Positions 34,061 through 44,606 of a stretch of DNA of 64,000 nt are shown here, piece after piece. Source of the stretch: Anaerolineales bacterium (GTDB lineage Bacteria; Chloroflexota; Anaerolineae; Anaerolineales; Villigracilaceae); contig CP129480.1 of assembly GCA_030583885.1 (NCBI GenBank), positions 2,232,001 through 2,296,000 of the forward strand, in the 5' to 3' direction. Position 1 is the first letter of the stretch; the number at the start of each line of letters is the position of its first letter. Under the pieces are notes generated by a model. That model did not search any database. It saw only the letters and a list, made by a program, of their open reading frames with translations, and was not told where the DNA came from. The position numbers and the translations under genes were made by a program.

Positions 34061-35530
34061 ATGAAATCCGTGTTCAGAGATCGAAAATTCCTCCACCTGC
34101 TGGAGGCAGCGCCTGATGCAATGGTCATTGTGGATGGCAGAGGGAATATTATGCTGGTTAATACCCAATTCGAGAAATTGTTTGGATGGTCTCGCAATGA
34201 GATACAGGGACAACCCATCGAAACCTTTATTCCCATTCGATATCACCGCAACCATGAGACACATCGCGCTGGATATTTCTCCGACATGCGTGTAAGACCG
34301 ATGGGCAACGGTTTGGAATTATTCGGCTTGCGGCAGGATGGCAGCGAAATTCCGGTTGAGATCAGCCTCAGCCCGCTGGAAACAGAGGAGGGCATATTTG
34401 CCATTGCCGCCATCCGCGATATGACAGAACGCCAGCACGCCGAAAAAAAATTCCGCGGGCTTTTGGAATCCGCCCCGGATGGGATCATCGTAGTGGATCG
34501 GGCCGGGGTCATTCAATTGGTCAATTCACAAACAGAGAAAATGTTCGGCTATGTGCGGGCCGAAATGATTGGACACCCGATTGAGGTCTTGGTGCCGAAG
34601 CGCTTTCGAAAAAAACACGTCAGTCACCGTAACGGCTATTATGTCGAGCATCCTGTGCGGCCCATGGGGATCGGTCTCGACCTCTTCGGCATGCGAAAGA
34701 ATGGAAGCGAATTCCCGATCGAGATCAGTCTCAGTCCGCTGGATTCGGAAGAGGACCTTCTGGTCATTGCCGCCATCCGCGATATCACGGAGCGCAAACG
34801 GGCGGAGGCAGACGTCCAAAAATTGAACCAGGACTTAAGGCAGCGCGCCGCGCAATTGGAAGCCGCCAATCAGGAATTGGAAGCCTTTAGTTATTCTGTA
34901 TCTCACGATCTGCGCGCACCCCTTCGCGGAATTGACGGATTCAGCCAGATCCTGCTTGAGGATTATAGCGACAAAATCCCCGCGGAAGGACGCGCCTACC
35001 TGGAACGTGTGCGCGCCGCCGCTCAACGCATGGGGAGATTGATCGACGATCTCTTGAACCTCGCGCGCGTGACAAGGTCTCCCCTGCAACCAACCTTGAT
35101 CAACCTCAGCGAAATGGCGGAAGACATTGCAGGCACTCTCAGAGAGGACAGCCCCGAACGCAACATCACCTTCACGATCACGCCGGATTTGCGGATCAAT
35201 GGCGACCCCAGCCTGATGCATATTGCTCTTGAAAACCTCCTGGGTAATGCATGGAAATTCACGGCGAAAAAAGAGCAGGCGCTCATCGAATTTGGGCAGC
35301 AAAACACGGTGGAAGAACGGACCTTCTTTGTCCGCGATAACGGCACGGGATTCGACATGGCGTATGTGAACAAATTGTTTGGGGTCTTTCAACGCCTTCA
35401 TTCGACAGCTGAATTTCCCGGCACCGGTGTGGGCCTCGCCACCGTTCGACGCATTATAAAAATGCATGGCGGCAGTATCTGGGCCGAGGGCGAAGAGGGA
35501 AGAGGCGCGACGTTTTACTTCAGGTTATAA
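34061..35530 (+). CDS. PAS-PAS sensor histidine kinase
   Basis: This 489-residue soluble kinase has two similar PAS domains (about 10-125 and 132-247; both contain DG.[11 protein letters not shown] cores and end with [11 protein letters not shown] or [11 protein letters not shown]). A coiled coil follows, then HisKA with [18 protein letters not shown] (phospho-His) and HATPase with [17 protein letters not shown] and [12 protein letters not shown]. It has no membrane segment. Start at ATG 34061 behind CGAAAGG; the longer upstream frame lacks homology. The CheY-like gene 11 bases downstream is the likely partner. The layout is like bacteriophytochrome-linked or Rcp1-type systems, but no chromophore domain is present. 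Confidence 0.92.
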   Translation: MKSVFRDRKFLHLLEAAPDAMVIVDGRGNIMLVNTQFEKLFGWSRNEIQGQPIETFIPIRYHRNHETHRAGYFSDMRVRPMGNGLELFGLRQDGSEIPVEISLSPLETEEGIFAIAAIRDMTERQHAEKKFRGLLESAPDGIIVVDRAGVIQLVNSQTEKMFGYVRAEMIGHPIEVLVPKRFRKKHVSHRNGYYVEHPVRPMGIGLDLFGMRKNGSEFPIEISLSPLDSEEDLLVIAAIRDITERKRAEADVQKLNQDLRQRAAQLEAANQELEAFSYSVSHDLRAPLRGIDGFSQILLEDYSDKIPAEGRAYLERVRAAAQRMGRLIDDLLNLARVTRSPLQPTLINLSEMAEDIAGTLREDSPERNITFTITPDLRINGDPSLMHIALENLLGNAWKFTAKKEQALIEFGQQNTVEERTFFVRDNGTGFDMAYVNKLFGVFQRLHSTAEFPGTGVGLATVRRIIKMHGGSIWAEGEEGRGATFYFRL

Positions 35531-35541
35531 AGGAGACAAGA

Positions 35542-35979
35542 ATGGAAGACAAGCTCATTCTGCTTGTGGAGGACAACCCCGACGACGAAGCGCTGACCGT
35601 GCGCGCGTTGAAGAAAAACAATATCGGCAACAACCTGGTGGTGGTGCGAGACGGCGCTGAAGCGTTGGACTTCCTGTTCGGAACAGGGGCGCATGCCACT
35701 CGCGAATTTCAAAACCTGCCCCAGGTTGTCCTGTTGGACCTAAACCTGCCCAAAGTGGGTGGGCTGGAAGTGCTTCGCCGCATCCGTGAAACCGAGAGCA
35801 CCCGCCTGCTCCCGGTTGTCATCCTTACCTCATCAAAGGAGGAACAGGATTTGATCATGGGCTACAGTCTGGGGGCGAACTCCTATGTCCGCAAACCAGT
35901 GGATTTCATTCAGTTTGTAGAGGCAGTCCGCCAGCTTGGGCTATATTGGCTGGTGTTGAATGAGCCGCCGCCGAAATAG
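35542..35979 (+). CDS. Rcp1-type single-domain response regulator
   Basis: This 145-residue receiver has acidic pocket EDNPDDE, phospho-Asp in VVLLDLNLPKVGG, the Thr/Ser of VVILTSSKEEQD and the Lys of SYVRKPVDFIQF. No output domain follows. The long loop after the first helix (ALDFLFGTG) is typical of the Rcp1/CheY-like group paired with PAS or phytochrome kinases. An AAAGGAG site precedes the ATG. It lies between the kinase and the HD-GYP protein. Confidence 0.94.
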   Translation: MEDKLILLVEDNPDDEALTVRALKKNNIGNNLVVVRDGAEALDFLFGTGAHATREFQNLPQVVLLDLNLPKVGGLEVLRRIRETESTRLLPVVILTSSKEEQDLIMGYSLGANSYVRKPVDFIQFVEAVRQLGLYWLVLNEPPPK

Positions 35980-35988
35980 AGGTACCTG

Positions 35989-38460
35989 CTGAATAAACTC
36001 TTAAAGATTCTTTTGGTTGAAGACTCTGACGATGACGCCAAATTGCTTTCCCGCGAGATCCAGCGCGCAGGCTATCTGGTGGAATATGAACGGGTCGAAA
36101 CTAAAAAAACAATGCGGTCGGCGCTGGAGCGCCAGGCATGGGACCTGGTCATCTGCGACTATTCGCTGCCAAAATTCGACGCCCCTCGCGCATTATCCGT
36201 CCTGCAGACTGGCGGCTACGACCTGCCATTCATCATCGTCTCGGGGACAATTGGGGAGGAGACCGCCGTTGAAGCGTTGGTCGCTGGCGCGGATGACTTC
36301 ATCATCAAAGGCAACCTGTCGAGGCTCATTCCCGCCATCCAGCGGGAACTAAAGAATGCAGAAACCCGCCGCAGGCAGAGGGATGCCGATGAGGCCCTGC
36401 GTGAAAGCAATGCGCGCTTCCACGGCCTGTTTGAAAATATTCCTGTATCCATTTGGGAGGAGGATTTCTCGCATGTAAAATCCTACCTCGACAACCTGAT
36501 GATCAAAAACGAATCCATGGACCTGGAGGAATATTTTTCCGATCACCCCCGGGCGCTGGTGGAATGTATGAGTCTGGTCAAGATCATTGATGTCAACCAG
36601 TCATCCTTAAGATTGCTCGGCGCAAAGAACAAGGACGAACTGCTTGCGAGTCTCGAATCAACATTTGAAACGGAAAGCACCAATAGTTTTATACAGGAAC
36701 TCCTCGCCATTTCCAAAGGACTGCAGCAATTGGACGCGGACGTGGTGGTAAAAACACTGGATGGACGGCGCCTGTATGCAAAACTAAGCTGGGCGGTTGC
36801 GCCGGGGCATGAAAAAACATTTTCACGAGTCCTGGTTTCCCTTGTGGACATTACCGATCGCAAACAGCACGAGCGTGAATTGGAGGCGATTGCATTCCTC
36901 AGCAAGGTGCTGCGTACGGGAAAATCTCTCAAGGAATTATTGAACCGCCTGTTGGACGAAGCGATCAATTTGATCAAGGCGGATGCGGGCAGTATCTGGC
37001 TGTATAGCCCCGCTACAGATCTGATCCACCTCGAAACCCAGCGGAATTGGGAAACCGGTAAAAAAACATCGGTACGGCGTGGCGAGGGGATTCCGGGTTT
37101 GGTTTTACAAAACGGAAAATTCATCATTACAAGGGAATTCCAGACCGACGCCAACATCGCAAAGGAGGATCGCGATATTCTGCCGGAAGGAATTGGCGGG
37201 GCCTGCATTCCACTTCATGACGCCGAGAATATCGTGGGCGTCATGTTCATCAACATCCGCCTGCCGCGTGAGTTAACAACGGATGAAGTACACATTCTTA
37301 ATGCCCTTGCTGAGATCGGCGGCAATGCCATCCATCGCATGAGACTCCTCGAACAAAGCATTAAGCAGATCGACCGCTTGAGCAGTCTGCGGACAATCGA
37401 CCTTGCGATTAGCAACAGTCTGGACATGCGTATCGCGCTCAACACGGTGCTCGAACAGGTTGTTTCGCAACTGGAAGTGGATGCCGCCAGCGTCTTGTTG
37501 ATGCATGCGGACATAAACCGCCTCGAATACGCCGCCGGAAGAGGATTCCGCACCCGGGCAATTACCTCCACCAGCCTCCGCCTCGGGGAAGGCCTGGCCG
37601 GACAAGCCGTGCTGGAAAAAAAGATCGTGCATGTTAAAGACTTGAAAGAAAGCAGCGTAGAATTCTCGCGCCGTGACCTACTATCAGACGAGGAATTCGT
37701 CACCTATTTCGGTGTTCCATTGACCGCAAAAGGGGAGGTGAAAGGCATTCTCGAGATCTTCAACCGCTCCCCCCTGCATGTGGACATGGATTGGCTGGAT
37801 TTCCTCGATTCACTAAGCTGGCAGACCGCCATCGCGATTGACAACGCCCTGTTATTTGAAAAGATCCAGCGCTCCAACTTTGACCTCGAGATGGCATACA
37901 ATGCGACCATCGAAGGCTGGTCTCATGCGCTCGACCTGCGTGACAAGGAGACTGAGGGGCACACCCAGCGCGTTACAGAAGCGACCATAAAACTTGCCCG
38001 CCTGATGGGTATCACGGACAGCCAGATCGTGCATGTGCGGCGGGGTTCGTTATTGCATGATATCGGCAAGATGGGCGTGCCGGATAACATCCTGCTCAAG
38101 CCCGGCCCTCTCACCGCGGATGAATGGGAGATCATGCAGCGCCATCCGCAGCTGGCATATGACCTGCTCACCCCAATTCCATATCTACAACCGGCGCTGG
38201 ACATCCCGTTCTGCCATCACGAAAAATGGGATGGCACAGGCTACCCGCGCGGATTGAAGGGCGAGCAAATTCCGCTGGCGGCGCGCATCTTTGCGATAGC
38301 GGATGTGTGGGATGCACTGACCAGCGACCGTCCTTACCGGCTAGCCTGGCCTCACTTAAAAGCCATCGACTATATTCGTGAAAACAGCGGGATGCACTTC
38401 GATCCGCAAGTTGTGGAGATATTCCTGAACGAGATCATAAAACCGGGCGAATCAGAATAA
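35989..38460 (+). CDS. REC-PAS-GAF-GAF-HD-GYP signalling protein
   Basis: This protein of about 823 residues opens with a receiver domain (KILLVEDSDDD, DLVICDYSLPKFDA), then a PAS domain (about 140-300), two GAF domains (about 310-460 and 470-630) and a C-terminal HD-GYP domain: LLHDIGKMGVPD and HHEKWDGTGYPRGLKGEQIP. HD-GYP domains degrade cyclic di-GMP. No ATG lies near the start; the receiver core begins at KILLV, so translation must begin upstream of 36004. CTG 35989, six bases after GAGG, is the best candidate, and TTG 36013 would cut the first strand. It completes a three-gene signalling unit. Confidence 0.85.
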   Translation: MNKLLKILLVEDSDDDAKLLSREIQRAGYLVEYERVETKKTMRSALERQAWDLVICDYSLPKFDAPRALSVLQTGGYDLPFIIVSGTIGEETAVEALVAGADDFIIKGNLSRLIPAIQRELKNAETRRRQRDADEALRESNARFHGLFENIPVSIWEEDFSHVKSYLDNLMIKNESMDLEEYFSDHPRALVECMSLVKIIDVNQSSLRLLGAKNKDELLASLESTFETESTNSFIQELLAISKGLQQLDADVVVKTLDGRRLYAKLSWAVAPGHEKTFSRVLVSLVDITDRKQHERELEAIAFLSKVLRTGKSLKELLNRLLDEAINLIKADAGSIWLYSPATDLIHLETQRNWETGKKTSVRRGEGIPGLVLQNGKFIITREFQTDANIAKEDRDILPEGIGGACIPLHDAENIVGVMFINIRLPRELTTDEVHILNALAEIGGNAIHRMRLLEQSIKQIDRLSSLRTIDLAISNSLDMRIALNTVLEQVVSQLEVDAASVLLMHADINRLEYAAGRGFRTRAITSTSLRLGEGLAGQAVLEKKIVHVKDLKESSVEFSRRDLLSDEEFVTYFGVPLTAKGEVKGILEIFNRSPLHVDMDWLDFLDSLSWQTAIAIDNALLFEKIQRSNFDLEMAYNATIEGWSHALDLRDKETEGHTQRVTEATIKLARLMGITDSQIVHVRRGSLLHDIGKMGVPDNILLKPGPLTADEWEIMQRHPQLAYDLLTPIPYLQPALDIPFCHHEKWDGTGYPRGLKGEQIPLAARIFAIADVWDALTSDRPYRLAWPHLKAIDYIRENSGMHFDPQVVEIFLNEIIKPGESE

Positions 38461-38479
38461 ACTGCCATTCCAGATATTT

Positions 38480-40186
38480 CTACCGGCTTTCGCTGAACAC
38501 CTGAATTTCCTTCCAGGCCACCCACGAGGAACTGCTGGCGGTCTGGATGCGAATCTGGGTGACATTCTCAAGCGGGACATCCGGAGTAAAAGTCAGCCAT
38601 TCGTTGTCCTGCGTGTAGCCGCTGAACTCGTGGACTGTTATGAATGCATCGGCATTCGAAAAACGCACCTGTACTCGATGAACTGTGTTCCCGACCGGGT
38701 ATTGCGCCACCTGCAGGCGGATCTCCGTGATGCGGTACACGCCCTGCAAATCGACTTCGAGCCACTGCGGAGGGGGTGCGCCCGCACCCCACTGGGTGGC
38801 AGAATTATCATCCACTGCGTTTGACGCGGGTTCATTGGTCAGGCTATTCGATGCGCGGACGGGTTTTCCGTAAGCGATATTATCGTTCGGGATATCAACC
38901 GCCGCGCACGGGTCAGGCTGGTTGAGCGGCGCAAATAATTCCAGCAGGTATCCATCTTCATCCGTCAGTCCCCAGGTGCGGTCATGGGTGGTTGCGGCGG
39001 CCGGATAATATGTCCAATACAGCCAGCCATCGAAACCGTATTCACAGGACTCGGCAACCCAGTTCGAGGTCACGCGCGCGGCGGATTCAATGTCCGCATA
39101 CGTATGGCGGAATGGACCGTATTCCCCAAGGATGATCGGCTTGGCATCATAACCGATCATGCCAAAGGCTTCAACATATGCCTGCAAGCCCAATGGACCC
39201 GAATAGGCATGGAAGTCAAAGAAATCCAGATTTGAATTTTCGAGCAGGGACGCAGTCTCCACATACCAACCCGGCGCGGCGATCTCAGGCGCGAAGAAGC
39301 CCATTGTGACCAGTGCCGTTGGATCGTGGAAAAGAATCTCCTCCTTCATTTGGGCAATATAATGGACAAGACCATCACTGACCATTTGTTTCTTTTGTTC
39401 GGGATCACCCATCTCGTATGTGCCTGTGGCGGTCTCCACGCTTCCGCTCGTCAGGGACAGCGGCGGCTGGTCAATAAACATCCACTGCTCGTTGAGCAAT
39501 TGCCAGCCCAGCACGGCATTGAATGCGGCGTTCCGCTCGGCCAATCCAGTCAGGATGTCGCGCCAGTAGCGGCGGGTGGCGGAAACTGCCTGGGGGCGCA
39601 AATAGAAGGAGTTGCGGTAGCCTGCAAAGTCGCCGCCCGAACCGAAGTTGGCCTCCTCCGCATAGCCGCCGTCATCGGGCAGGTCGTTGGACGTGAACAG
39701 GATGTAAATCCCCGCTTCTTTTGCGGCAAGGGTCATATCCGCGATGTTATCGAGATACTGCGGATTCAAACCCGCCGAATCCGCGTTGGCGATACAACCC
39801 GGTCCGCGGCTGCATTGATCGAGAAAAACGCGGGCGGTGTTATAACCGAGTCCCGCAAGGCGGGAGAAATCATCTCGTGTTCGCAGCGGGTCGTAGGTAT
39901 TCACGCGCAGCAACAGGTTTGTGATTCCGTTCCCAGCAGGGACGAAGACATAATTCGCCCCGCGCGGAATGAAGGTTTCGCCCGTCTGTTTGTCGTAAAA
40001 CTCCCCCGTGCCATCCACCTGCCGTACTCCAATGCGGTGTTCCGCCTGTTGCTGCGGATTGTTCGTTTGATCATCAAAAGGCGTTGCTTTAGCGCCGTCT
40101 TCCGCTGTATCCAGCGGCATGTTGCAGGATGACAATGCAACAGCCAGAAGAATCACCACATTCAACCCGGATCGTATTTTATTCAT
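38480..40186 (-). CDS. GH5-like glycoside hydrolase lipoprotein with C-terminal F5/8 domain
   Basis: This 568-residue protein has a lipoprotein signal (LLAVALSSC, Cys near residue 21). A GH5-like TIM barrel (about 55-420) shows TFIPRGANYVF, the acid/base Glu in WQLLNEQWMF and the nucleophile Glu in PIILGEYGPF. The C-terminus is a discoidin/CBM32 type domain (about 430-568: ASNSLTNEPASNAVDDNSATQWGAG). It should be anchored outside the cell and attack beta-mannan or beta-glucan, although NEQ replaces the usual NEP. The gene converges on the HD-GYP gene. Confidence 0.82.
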   Translation of the reverse strand: MNKIRSGLNVVILLAVALSSCNMPLDTAEDGAKATPFDDQTNNPQQQAEHRIGVRQVDGTGEFYDKQTGETFIPRGANYVFVPAGNGITNLLLRVNTYDPLRTRDDFSRLAGLGYNTARVFLDQCSRGPGCIANADSAGLNPQYLDNIADMTLAAKEAGIYILFTSNDLPDDGGYAEEANFGSGGDFAGYRNSFYLRPQAVSATRRYWRDILTGLAERNAAFNAVLGWQLLNEQWMFIDQPPLSLTSGSVETATGTYEMGDPEQKKQMVSDGLVHYIAQMKEEILFHDPTALVTMGFFAPEIAAPGWYVETASLLENSNLDFFDFHAYSGPLGLQAYVEAFGMIGYDAKPIILGEYGPFRHTYADIESAARVTSNWVAESCEYGFDGWLYWTYYPAAATTHDRTWGLTDEDGYLLELFAPLNQPDPCAAVDIPNDNIAYGKPVRASNSLTNEPASNAVDDNSATQWGAGAPPPQWLEVDLQGVYRITEIRLQVAQYPVGNTVHRVQVRFSNADAFITVHEFSGYTQDNEWLTFTPDVPLENVTQIRIQTASSSSWVAWKEIQVFSESR

Positions 40187-40230
40187 CTGTCACTCCTTGG
40201 CGAAAAGGACGATAAACTCAGCTCCTATTA

Positions 40231-40236
40231 TATAAT
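40231..40236 (+). promoter_or_regulatory. Candidate -10 box before the RibD-C reductase
   Basis: TATAAT lies 18 bases before the ATG, with AAGGAG between, in the divergent gap from the glycosidase gene. A leader of only about 10 bases is predicted. Confidence 0.4.
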
Positions 40237-40254
40237 GGCTCAAGGAGAAACCTC

Positions 40255-40782
40255 ATGCCTATTAAGGTTTCAGTGTACATTGCCGTCAGCCTGGATGGCT
40301 TCATCGCCCGCCGGAATGGAGATATTGACTGGCTCACAGGCGGCGGGAGCAGTGAAGAGTACGGCTACGCGGAATTCATGTCCGATATTGACCATGTTGT
40401 GATGGGACGCAACACATTCGAAAAAGTGCTGACCTTCGGCGGCTGGCATTACCAGAAAAAGGTGATTGTGCTCACCAGCAGGGATTTGACTCTCGCGCCC
40501 GAACTGACCGGCAAAGCCGAAGCGCTTCATTTACCTCCCCGTGGGTTGATTCGTGAACTCGAAGGACGCAACAGCCGACACATCTATCTCGATGGCGGTG
40601 TGACCATCCAACGCTTCTTGCGCGAAGGTCTTGTAAATGAAATGACCATCACCACCATTCCCATCCTCATCGGCGAAGGTCTGTCGTTGTTCGGAAAATT
40701 GGAAGGGGATATAATATTGGAATTACTGAAATCCGAATCATTCAAGAATGGGTTTGTGCAGAATAAATACAAGGTTTTCTAG
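40255..40782 (+). CDS. Dihydrofolate-reductase-like (RibD C-terminal) protein
   Basis: This 175-residue protein has the RibD_C/DHFR-like fold motifs VSVYIAVSLDGFIARRNGDIDWL, VMGRNTFEKVL, the strand KVIVLTSRD, and HIYLDGGVTIQRFL. It resembles YyaP/YwjB proteins, whose substrates are unknown, and probably binds NADPH. A CAAGGAGAA site precedes it. The YdeI-like gene follows six bases later, so they are likely co-transcribed. Confidence 0.88.
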   Translation: MPIKVSVYIAVSLDGFIARRNGDIDWLTGGGSSEEYGYAEFMSDIDHVVMGRNTFEKVLTFGGWHYQKKVIVLTSRDLTLAPELTGKAEALHLPPRGLIRELEGRNSRHIYLDGGVTIQRFLREGLVNEMTITTIPILIGEGLSLFGKLEGDIILELLKSESFKNGFVQNKYKVF

Positions 40783-40788
40783 GTAACC

Positions 40789-41352
40789 ATGGAAATCTCT
40801 CAAACCCTTTACGTCACAAACCGCAAGGACTGGCGGAATTGGCTGAAAAAGAATTACAAAACCCAGCCTGAGATCTGGCTGGTCTACCCTAAAAAAGCGA
40901 CGGGGGAACCGCGCATCGTATACAACGGCGCAGTGGAGGAAGCCCTGTGCTTCGGCTGGATCGACTCGATCATCAAGAAACTCGACGATGACCATACTGT
41001 CCAGCGCTTTTCGCCGAGAAAGCCAAAAGCCAAATATTCGCAAGCCAACATCGAGCGCCTGCGGACATTGGCGGCGCGAAAGAAAGTCATCAAGGAAGTG
41101 GCAAATACCCTGGAGGATGTTCTGAACGCGGAATTCGTCATCCCATCCGATATTTTGAAAGCCATCCAAGCCAACAAGGAAGCCTGGAAGAACTTCCAAC
41201 AGTTCTCCGATTCCTATATTCGGATACGAGTCGCTTTTGTTGAAGGGGCACGCAAGCGTCCCGAAGGATTCGAGAAGCGATTAAAGCATTTCATCGAGAT
41301 GTCGGAAAAGAATAAAGTGTTCGGGTTCGGCGGGATCGAGAAGCATTATTAG
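40789..41352 (+). CDS. YdeI/OmpD-associated family protein
   Basis: This 187-residue protein has the family core: EIWLVYPKKATGEPRIVYNGAVEEALCFGWIDSI, then FSPRKPKAKYSQANIERLRTL, and a helical C-terminus ending GFGGIEKHY. Related proteins are described as bacteriocin-protection or YdeI proteins; biochemical function is unknown. It is soluble and follows the reductase by six bases. Confidence 0.85.
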   Translation: MEISQTLYVTNRKDWRNWLKKNYKTQPEIWLVYPKKATGEPRIVYNGAVEEALCFGWIDSIIKKLDDDHTVQRFSPRKPKAKYSQANIERLRTLAARKKVIKEVANTLEDVLNAEFVIPSDILKAIQANKEAWKNFQQFSDSYIRIRVAFVEGARKRPEGFEKRLKHFIEMSEKNKVFGFGGIEKHY

Positions 41353-41499
41353 CAATCATTAATCAAAGTGGGGTAAAGTGGCTGACCAGACTGGAATCTT
41401 ACCTGTATAACCGAGGCTTTCTTACCAAATTCGTACACGCTTCTATCGAAGCTGTTAATGGATAGACATCCATAACGGGATAAGATAAAGGGGTACTTA

Positions 41500-43338
41500 A
41501 TGCAATCTGTATTGGATCTTTACCAACACCGAGGAGACATGAAACAATCTGTAAATCAAATATTAGAGTTCTTTAGAAAACACAAATACGGCAGGATAAG
41601 CCTGATCCTATTAATTCTTGGGTTGGTCACCGTTAGTGGATTATTGATTCGCTCCATGATGCAGGAAAAACCAGTTGCGTTGAGCAATGTGGCAACAGCC
41701 ATCTCAGCCGGGCAGGTGGTACGAATCGAGGAAATTCAGGGCGGGGATATCCTGATCATCCATTACAAGGACGGGTCGCAGGACAAAACGCGGCGAGACC
41801 AATCCACTTCCTTTCTGGAGCAAATGCAGTTCCTTGGCGTAAGCAGGAGCGAGATATCGAAGCTGGAATATGAGGTCGTGGTGTCGAGTTTGGCATCCAG
41901 CGATAAAGTCATCAGCACCGTGATAAGCCTGGCAATGCTCGGCATGATGGGCTTTGTCCTGATGCGGTTTTCAGGCGGCATGATCGGCCGTAAAAAATAT
42001 GCGGAAGGGATAATCCCGAATGTCACCTTCAAGGATGTCGCCGGCATGGATGAGAACCGCGAGGAATTGGTGGACATCGTCGCCTTCCTGAAAGATAACC
42101 AACTTTACGAGCGCATGGGTGCGCGCATGCCGCACGGCGTGCTTTTGGCAGGCGACCCTGGAACGGGCAAAACGCTGCTTGCGAAGGCAATCGCCGGGGA
42201 AGCTGGCGTGCCGTTCTTCAGTACATCTGGTTCTGAATTTGTGGAGGTCTTTGTGGGTGTGGGTGCGGGCCGCGTACGTTCGCTATTTAAGAAAGCCCGC
42301 TCCAAAGCCCCCTGCATTATTTTCATTGACGAGATCGACGCAGTGGGACGGAAGCGTCATGCCGGCGGCGGTGGAGGCGGAGAAATGGAAGCGGATCAGA
42401 CTCTAAACCAGCTGCTCGTCGAAATGGATGGTTTTTCCGCCACTGATGGTGTGGTCGTCCTTGCCGCCACCAATCGTGTGGATGTGCTCGACCCGGCATT
42501 AATCCGCGCCGGTCGTTTTGACCGCCACGTGAATATATCCCGTCCTGACGTGAAGGGGCGCGTGTCCATTCTGGAAGTGCATGTCAAAGATCGGAAACTG
42601 GCAGAAGATGTAAACCTCATGGATATTGCCAAATCCACGCCGGGGCTGGTCGGAGCGGACCTGGCGAATATTGTCAATGAAGCGGCAATCATAGCCGTAC
42701 GCGGCGGACATGAGACGATCTCCGTGCTCGATTTTCAGGAGGCTGTCGAAAAATCCTTGATCGGCGGCGTCCAGCAAAAGAGCCGAGTCATCAGCGAAGG
42801 CGAGCGACGCACCATTGCGTATCATGAAGCGGGTCATGCGGTCGTGATGCACGCCACGCCACACTCCGACCCTGTCTACAAAATCACGATCATCCCACGC
42901 GGAGGGTCAGGCGGCTTTACCATGGCGCTCCCCGAACAGGACAGCATCCTCATGTTCCGCAACCAGATCATGGCGCGGATTATCGGTCTGATGGGCGGGC
43001 GTGTGGCAGAGGAAATATTCTGCACTGACATTACCAGCGGCGCCTCCAACGACCTCCAGGTTGCCACGCAACTGGCTGAGGACATGGTCATGCGCCTCGG
43101 GATGAGCGTCAGCGGTTTGCGGGTTTTCAAACGACCTGAAGGTGTGGAAGGTTTGACGCCACAGACTGGTCAAAAAACATTTGAAGCGCTCGATAAAGCG
43201 ATCAACGAGATTCTGGACGAGTGTTATCAGGAAGCGAAACGCATCGTCAGCGAACAACAGGATGCGGTTGAGCGGGTGACGCAAGCCCTGCTCGGACAAG
43301 AGACCCTGTCACGCGAAGAGTTTATCGCGCTGATATAG
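41500..43338 (+). CDS. ftsH: ATP-dependent membrane metalloprotease FtsH
   Basis: This 612-residue protein has two N-terminal membrane segments (about 32-51 and 145-165) around a small extracytoplasmic domain. The AAA module has GDPGTGKT (Walker A), [11 protein letters not shown] (Walker B) and RAGRFDRHV (arginine region). The zinc protease site HEAGH is at residues 442-446, with a later SGASNDLQ Asp ligand. It degrades membrane and short-lived regulatory proteins. ATG 41500 has AAGGGG seven bases upstream; an ATG at 41539 has GAGGAG too close. A terminator follows. The preceding 147 bases hold no gene. Confidence 0.96.
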   Translation: MQSVLDLYQHRGDMKQSVNQILEFFRKHKYGRISLILLILGLVTVSGLLIRSMMQEKPVALSNVATAISAGQVVRIEEIQGGDILIIHYKDGSQDKTRRDQSTSFLEQMQFLGVSRSEISKLEYEVVVSSLASSDKVISTVISLAMLGMMGFVLMRFSGGMIGRKKYAEGIIPNVTFKDVAGMDENREELVDIVAFLKDNQLYERMGARMPHGVLLAGDPGTGKTLLAKAIAGEAGVPFFSTSGSEFVEVFVGVGAGRVRSLFKKARSKAPCIIFIDEIDAVGRKRHAGGGGGGEMEADQTLNQLLVEMDGFSATDGVVVLAATNRVDVLDPALIRAGRFDRHVNISRPDVKGRVSILEVHVKDRKLAEDVNLMDIAKSTPGLVGADLANIVNEAAIIAVRGGHETISVLDFQEAVEKSLIGGVQQKSRVISEGERRTIAYHEAGHAVVMHATPHSDPVYKITIIPRGGSGGFTMALPEQDSILMFRNQIMARIIGLMGGRVAEEIFCTDITSGASNDLQVATQLAEDMVMRLGMSVSGLRVFKRPEGVEGLTPQTGQKTFEALDKAINEILDECYQEAKRIVSEQQDAVERVTQALLGQETLSREEFIALI

Positions 43339-43395
43339 TTTTGCCTGAAACTTCATTTGATAACAAGAATGCCTCCGACTTCGAAGGTTAAATGA

Positions 43396-43424
43396 CAAAG
43401 ACCCCGCTCAAGGCGGGGTCTTTG
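43396..43424. terminator. Bidirectional terminator between ftsH and the membrane protein
   Basis: CAAAGACCCCGC and GCGGGGTCTTTG form a perfect 12-bp stem with a 5-base loop. It is placed between converging genes. Confidence 0.85.
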
Positions 43425-43442
43425 TTCGTAATGAGACGCGGG

Positions 43443-44546
43443 TCAACTCACGGCGGGTTCATCCACTGTGAGTTCGGCGGGCAGGGCTTTGATCTCACGG
43501 TAGGTCAACGTCCAGACCGTTGAAGTGAAGACCGCCTGCCAGCTGCTAAACAGCAGCCAGGGCGAGAAGGCGATCGTGAAGAATAACGGCAGGGTGAAGA
43601 CGATGCCGAGCACCCAGGCCAGCACGTTGCCCAGAAACAGGCTGAACAGACCGACCAGCAGCAGCGCAGGGATGGCAGCGATTAAGACTGCGATGATGAG
43701 CGTGACGATCACAACCGGGATGGTGACGATCATGAGCAGGATGGAGGCAACCGCCCATGCGATCCCCAGACCGATCATCACCAGCCACATCAGGCCGACG
43801 TTCTTCCAGTTCTCACGCACCAGCATCCAGCCGCGGAGAAGCGCCTCCTGCACACCAACGCCTTCGAGGACGCAGACGCGCCAGAAGAAATTTCGAAGCA
43901 GGCGCAGGAGGATGCTTAAAATGGCGACTGCGAAGACAAGCAGGAACACCACACCGATCATGGCGATGACGCTGAATGCCGTGAAGGTCAGGTTTCCATT
44001 TTCAACCGCAAAGAACACGCCAATGCCCATGAAGAGCAAAACCAATGCCAGCAGAATGGCGGGCAGGCTGACGATCAAATTGATCAGGAACAACCGCCAC
44101 GATGTGCGCGACCAGCCGATACGGAAACCCTGGCGCACGGTCATTTTGGTATCCGTGCTTTCATATTCGTCCACCATGCGGATGACGGCGGTCTCGGACA
44201 CATAGCGCCCGACCGCCACGATGACGCCCAGCACGATCATGACCAGTGTGAAGGCAACGGCGATCCAGAGCAGGGCGGTCAGTTCTTCACGCGGGATGTC
44301 CACATTTCGCGGACCCTCATCGAAGAGTCGCTCCATTTCCCTCGTGAATTCTTCCATCCCCTGTTGGATGTTCTTTGGGAGCGGCATCTGCTGGCTTTCA
44401 CTGTCCACGGAATAACGCGATCCGCTGTTCGAACCGCCGCCGGTTGAACCAGCGGTGGCAAGCGCCAATATCAAGCCAAATACCCACAGAGCACGATAAC
44501 TCCACAGGATGTGCCATGCACGTTTTAAGATTTTGACGGGATCCAT
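43443..44546 (-). CDS. Polytopic membrane protein of the DUF7544-like type, unknown function
   Basis: This 367-residue protein has one N-terminal helix (YRALWVFGLILALATAG), a hydrophilic Ser/Glu-rich loop, then five or more long hydrophobic segments. ILWSYRALWVFGL near the start and VLEGVGVQEALLRGWMLVRENWK in the middle resemble uncharacterised multi-helix proteins of Gram-positives and Chloroflexota. It lies 60 bases downstream of the anti-sigma gene on the same strand, so it may belong to that regulon or operon. No catalytic residues are recognised. Confidence 0.65.
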   Translation of the reverse strand: MDPVKILKRAWHILWSYRALWVFGLILALATAGSTGGGSNSGSRYSVDSESQQMPLPKNIQQGMEEFTREMERLFDEGPRNVDIPREELTALLWIAVAFTLVMIVLGVIVAVGRYVSETAVIRMVDEYESTDTKMTVRQGFRIGWSRTSWRLFLINLIVSLPAILLALVLLFMGIGVFFAVENGNLTFTAFSVIAMIGVVFLLVFAVAILSILLRLLRNFFWRVCVLEGVGVQEALLRGWMLVRENWKNVGLMWLVMIGLGIAWAVASILLMIVTIPVVIVTLIIAVLIAAIPALLLVGLFSLFLGNVLAWVLGIVFTLPLFFTIAFSPWLLFSSWQAVFTSTVWTLTYREIKALPAELTVDEPAVS

Positions 44547-44606
44547 TGTTTTTCTCCTTGTTTACGAACGTTCTCTTTCGCTTCTTTTCCAGACAGTGAG
44601 CCTGCC

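Noticed and set aside
41353..41499. tRNA or riboswitch in the gap before ftsH
   Set aside because: No cloverleaf, T-loop GTTCRA or known riboswitch core could be found by eye.
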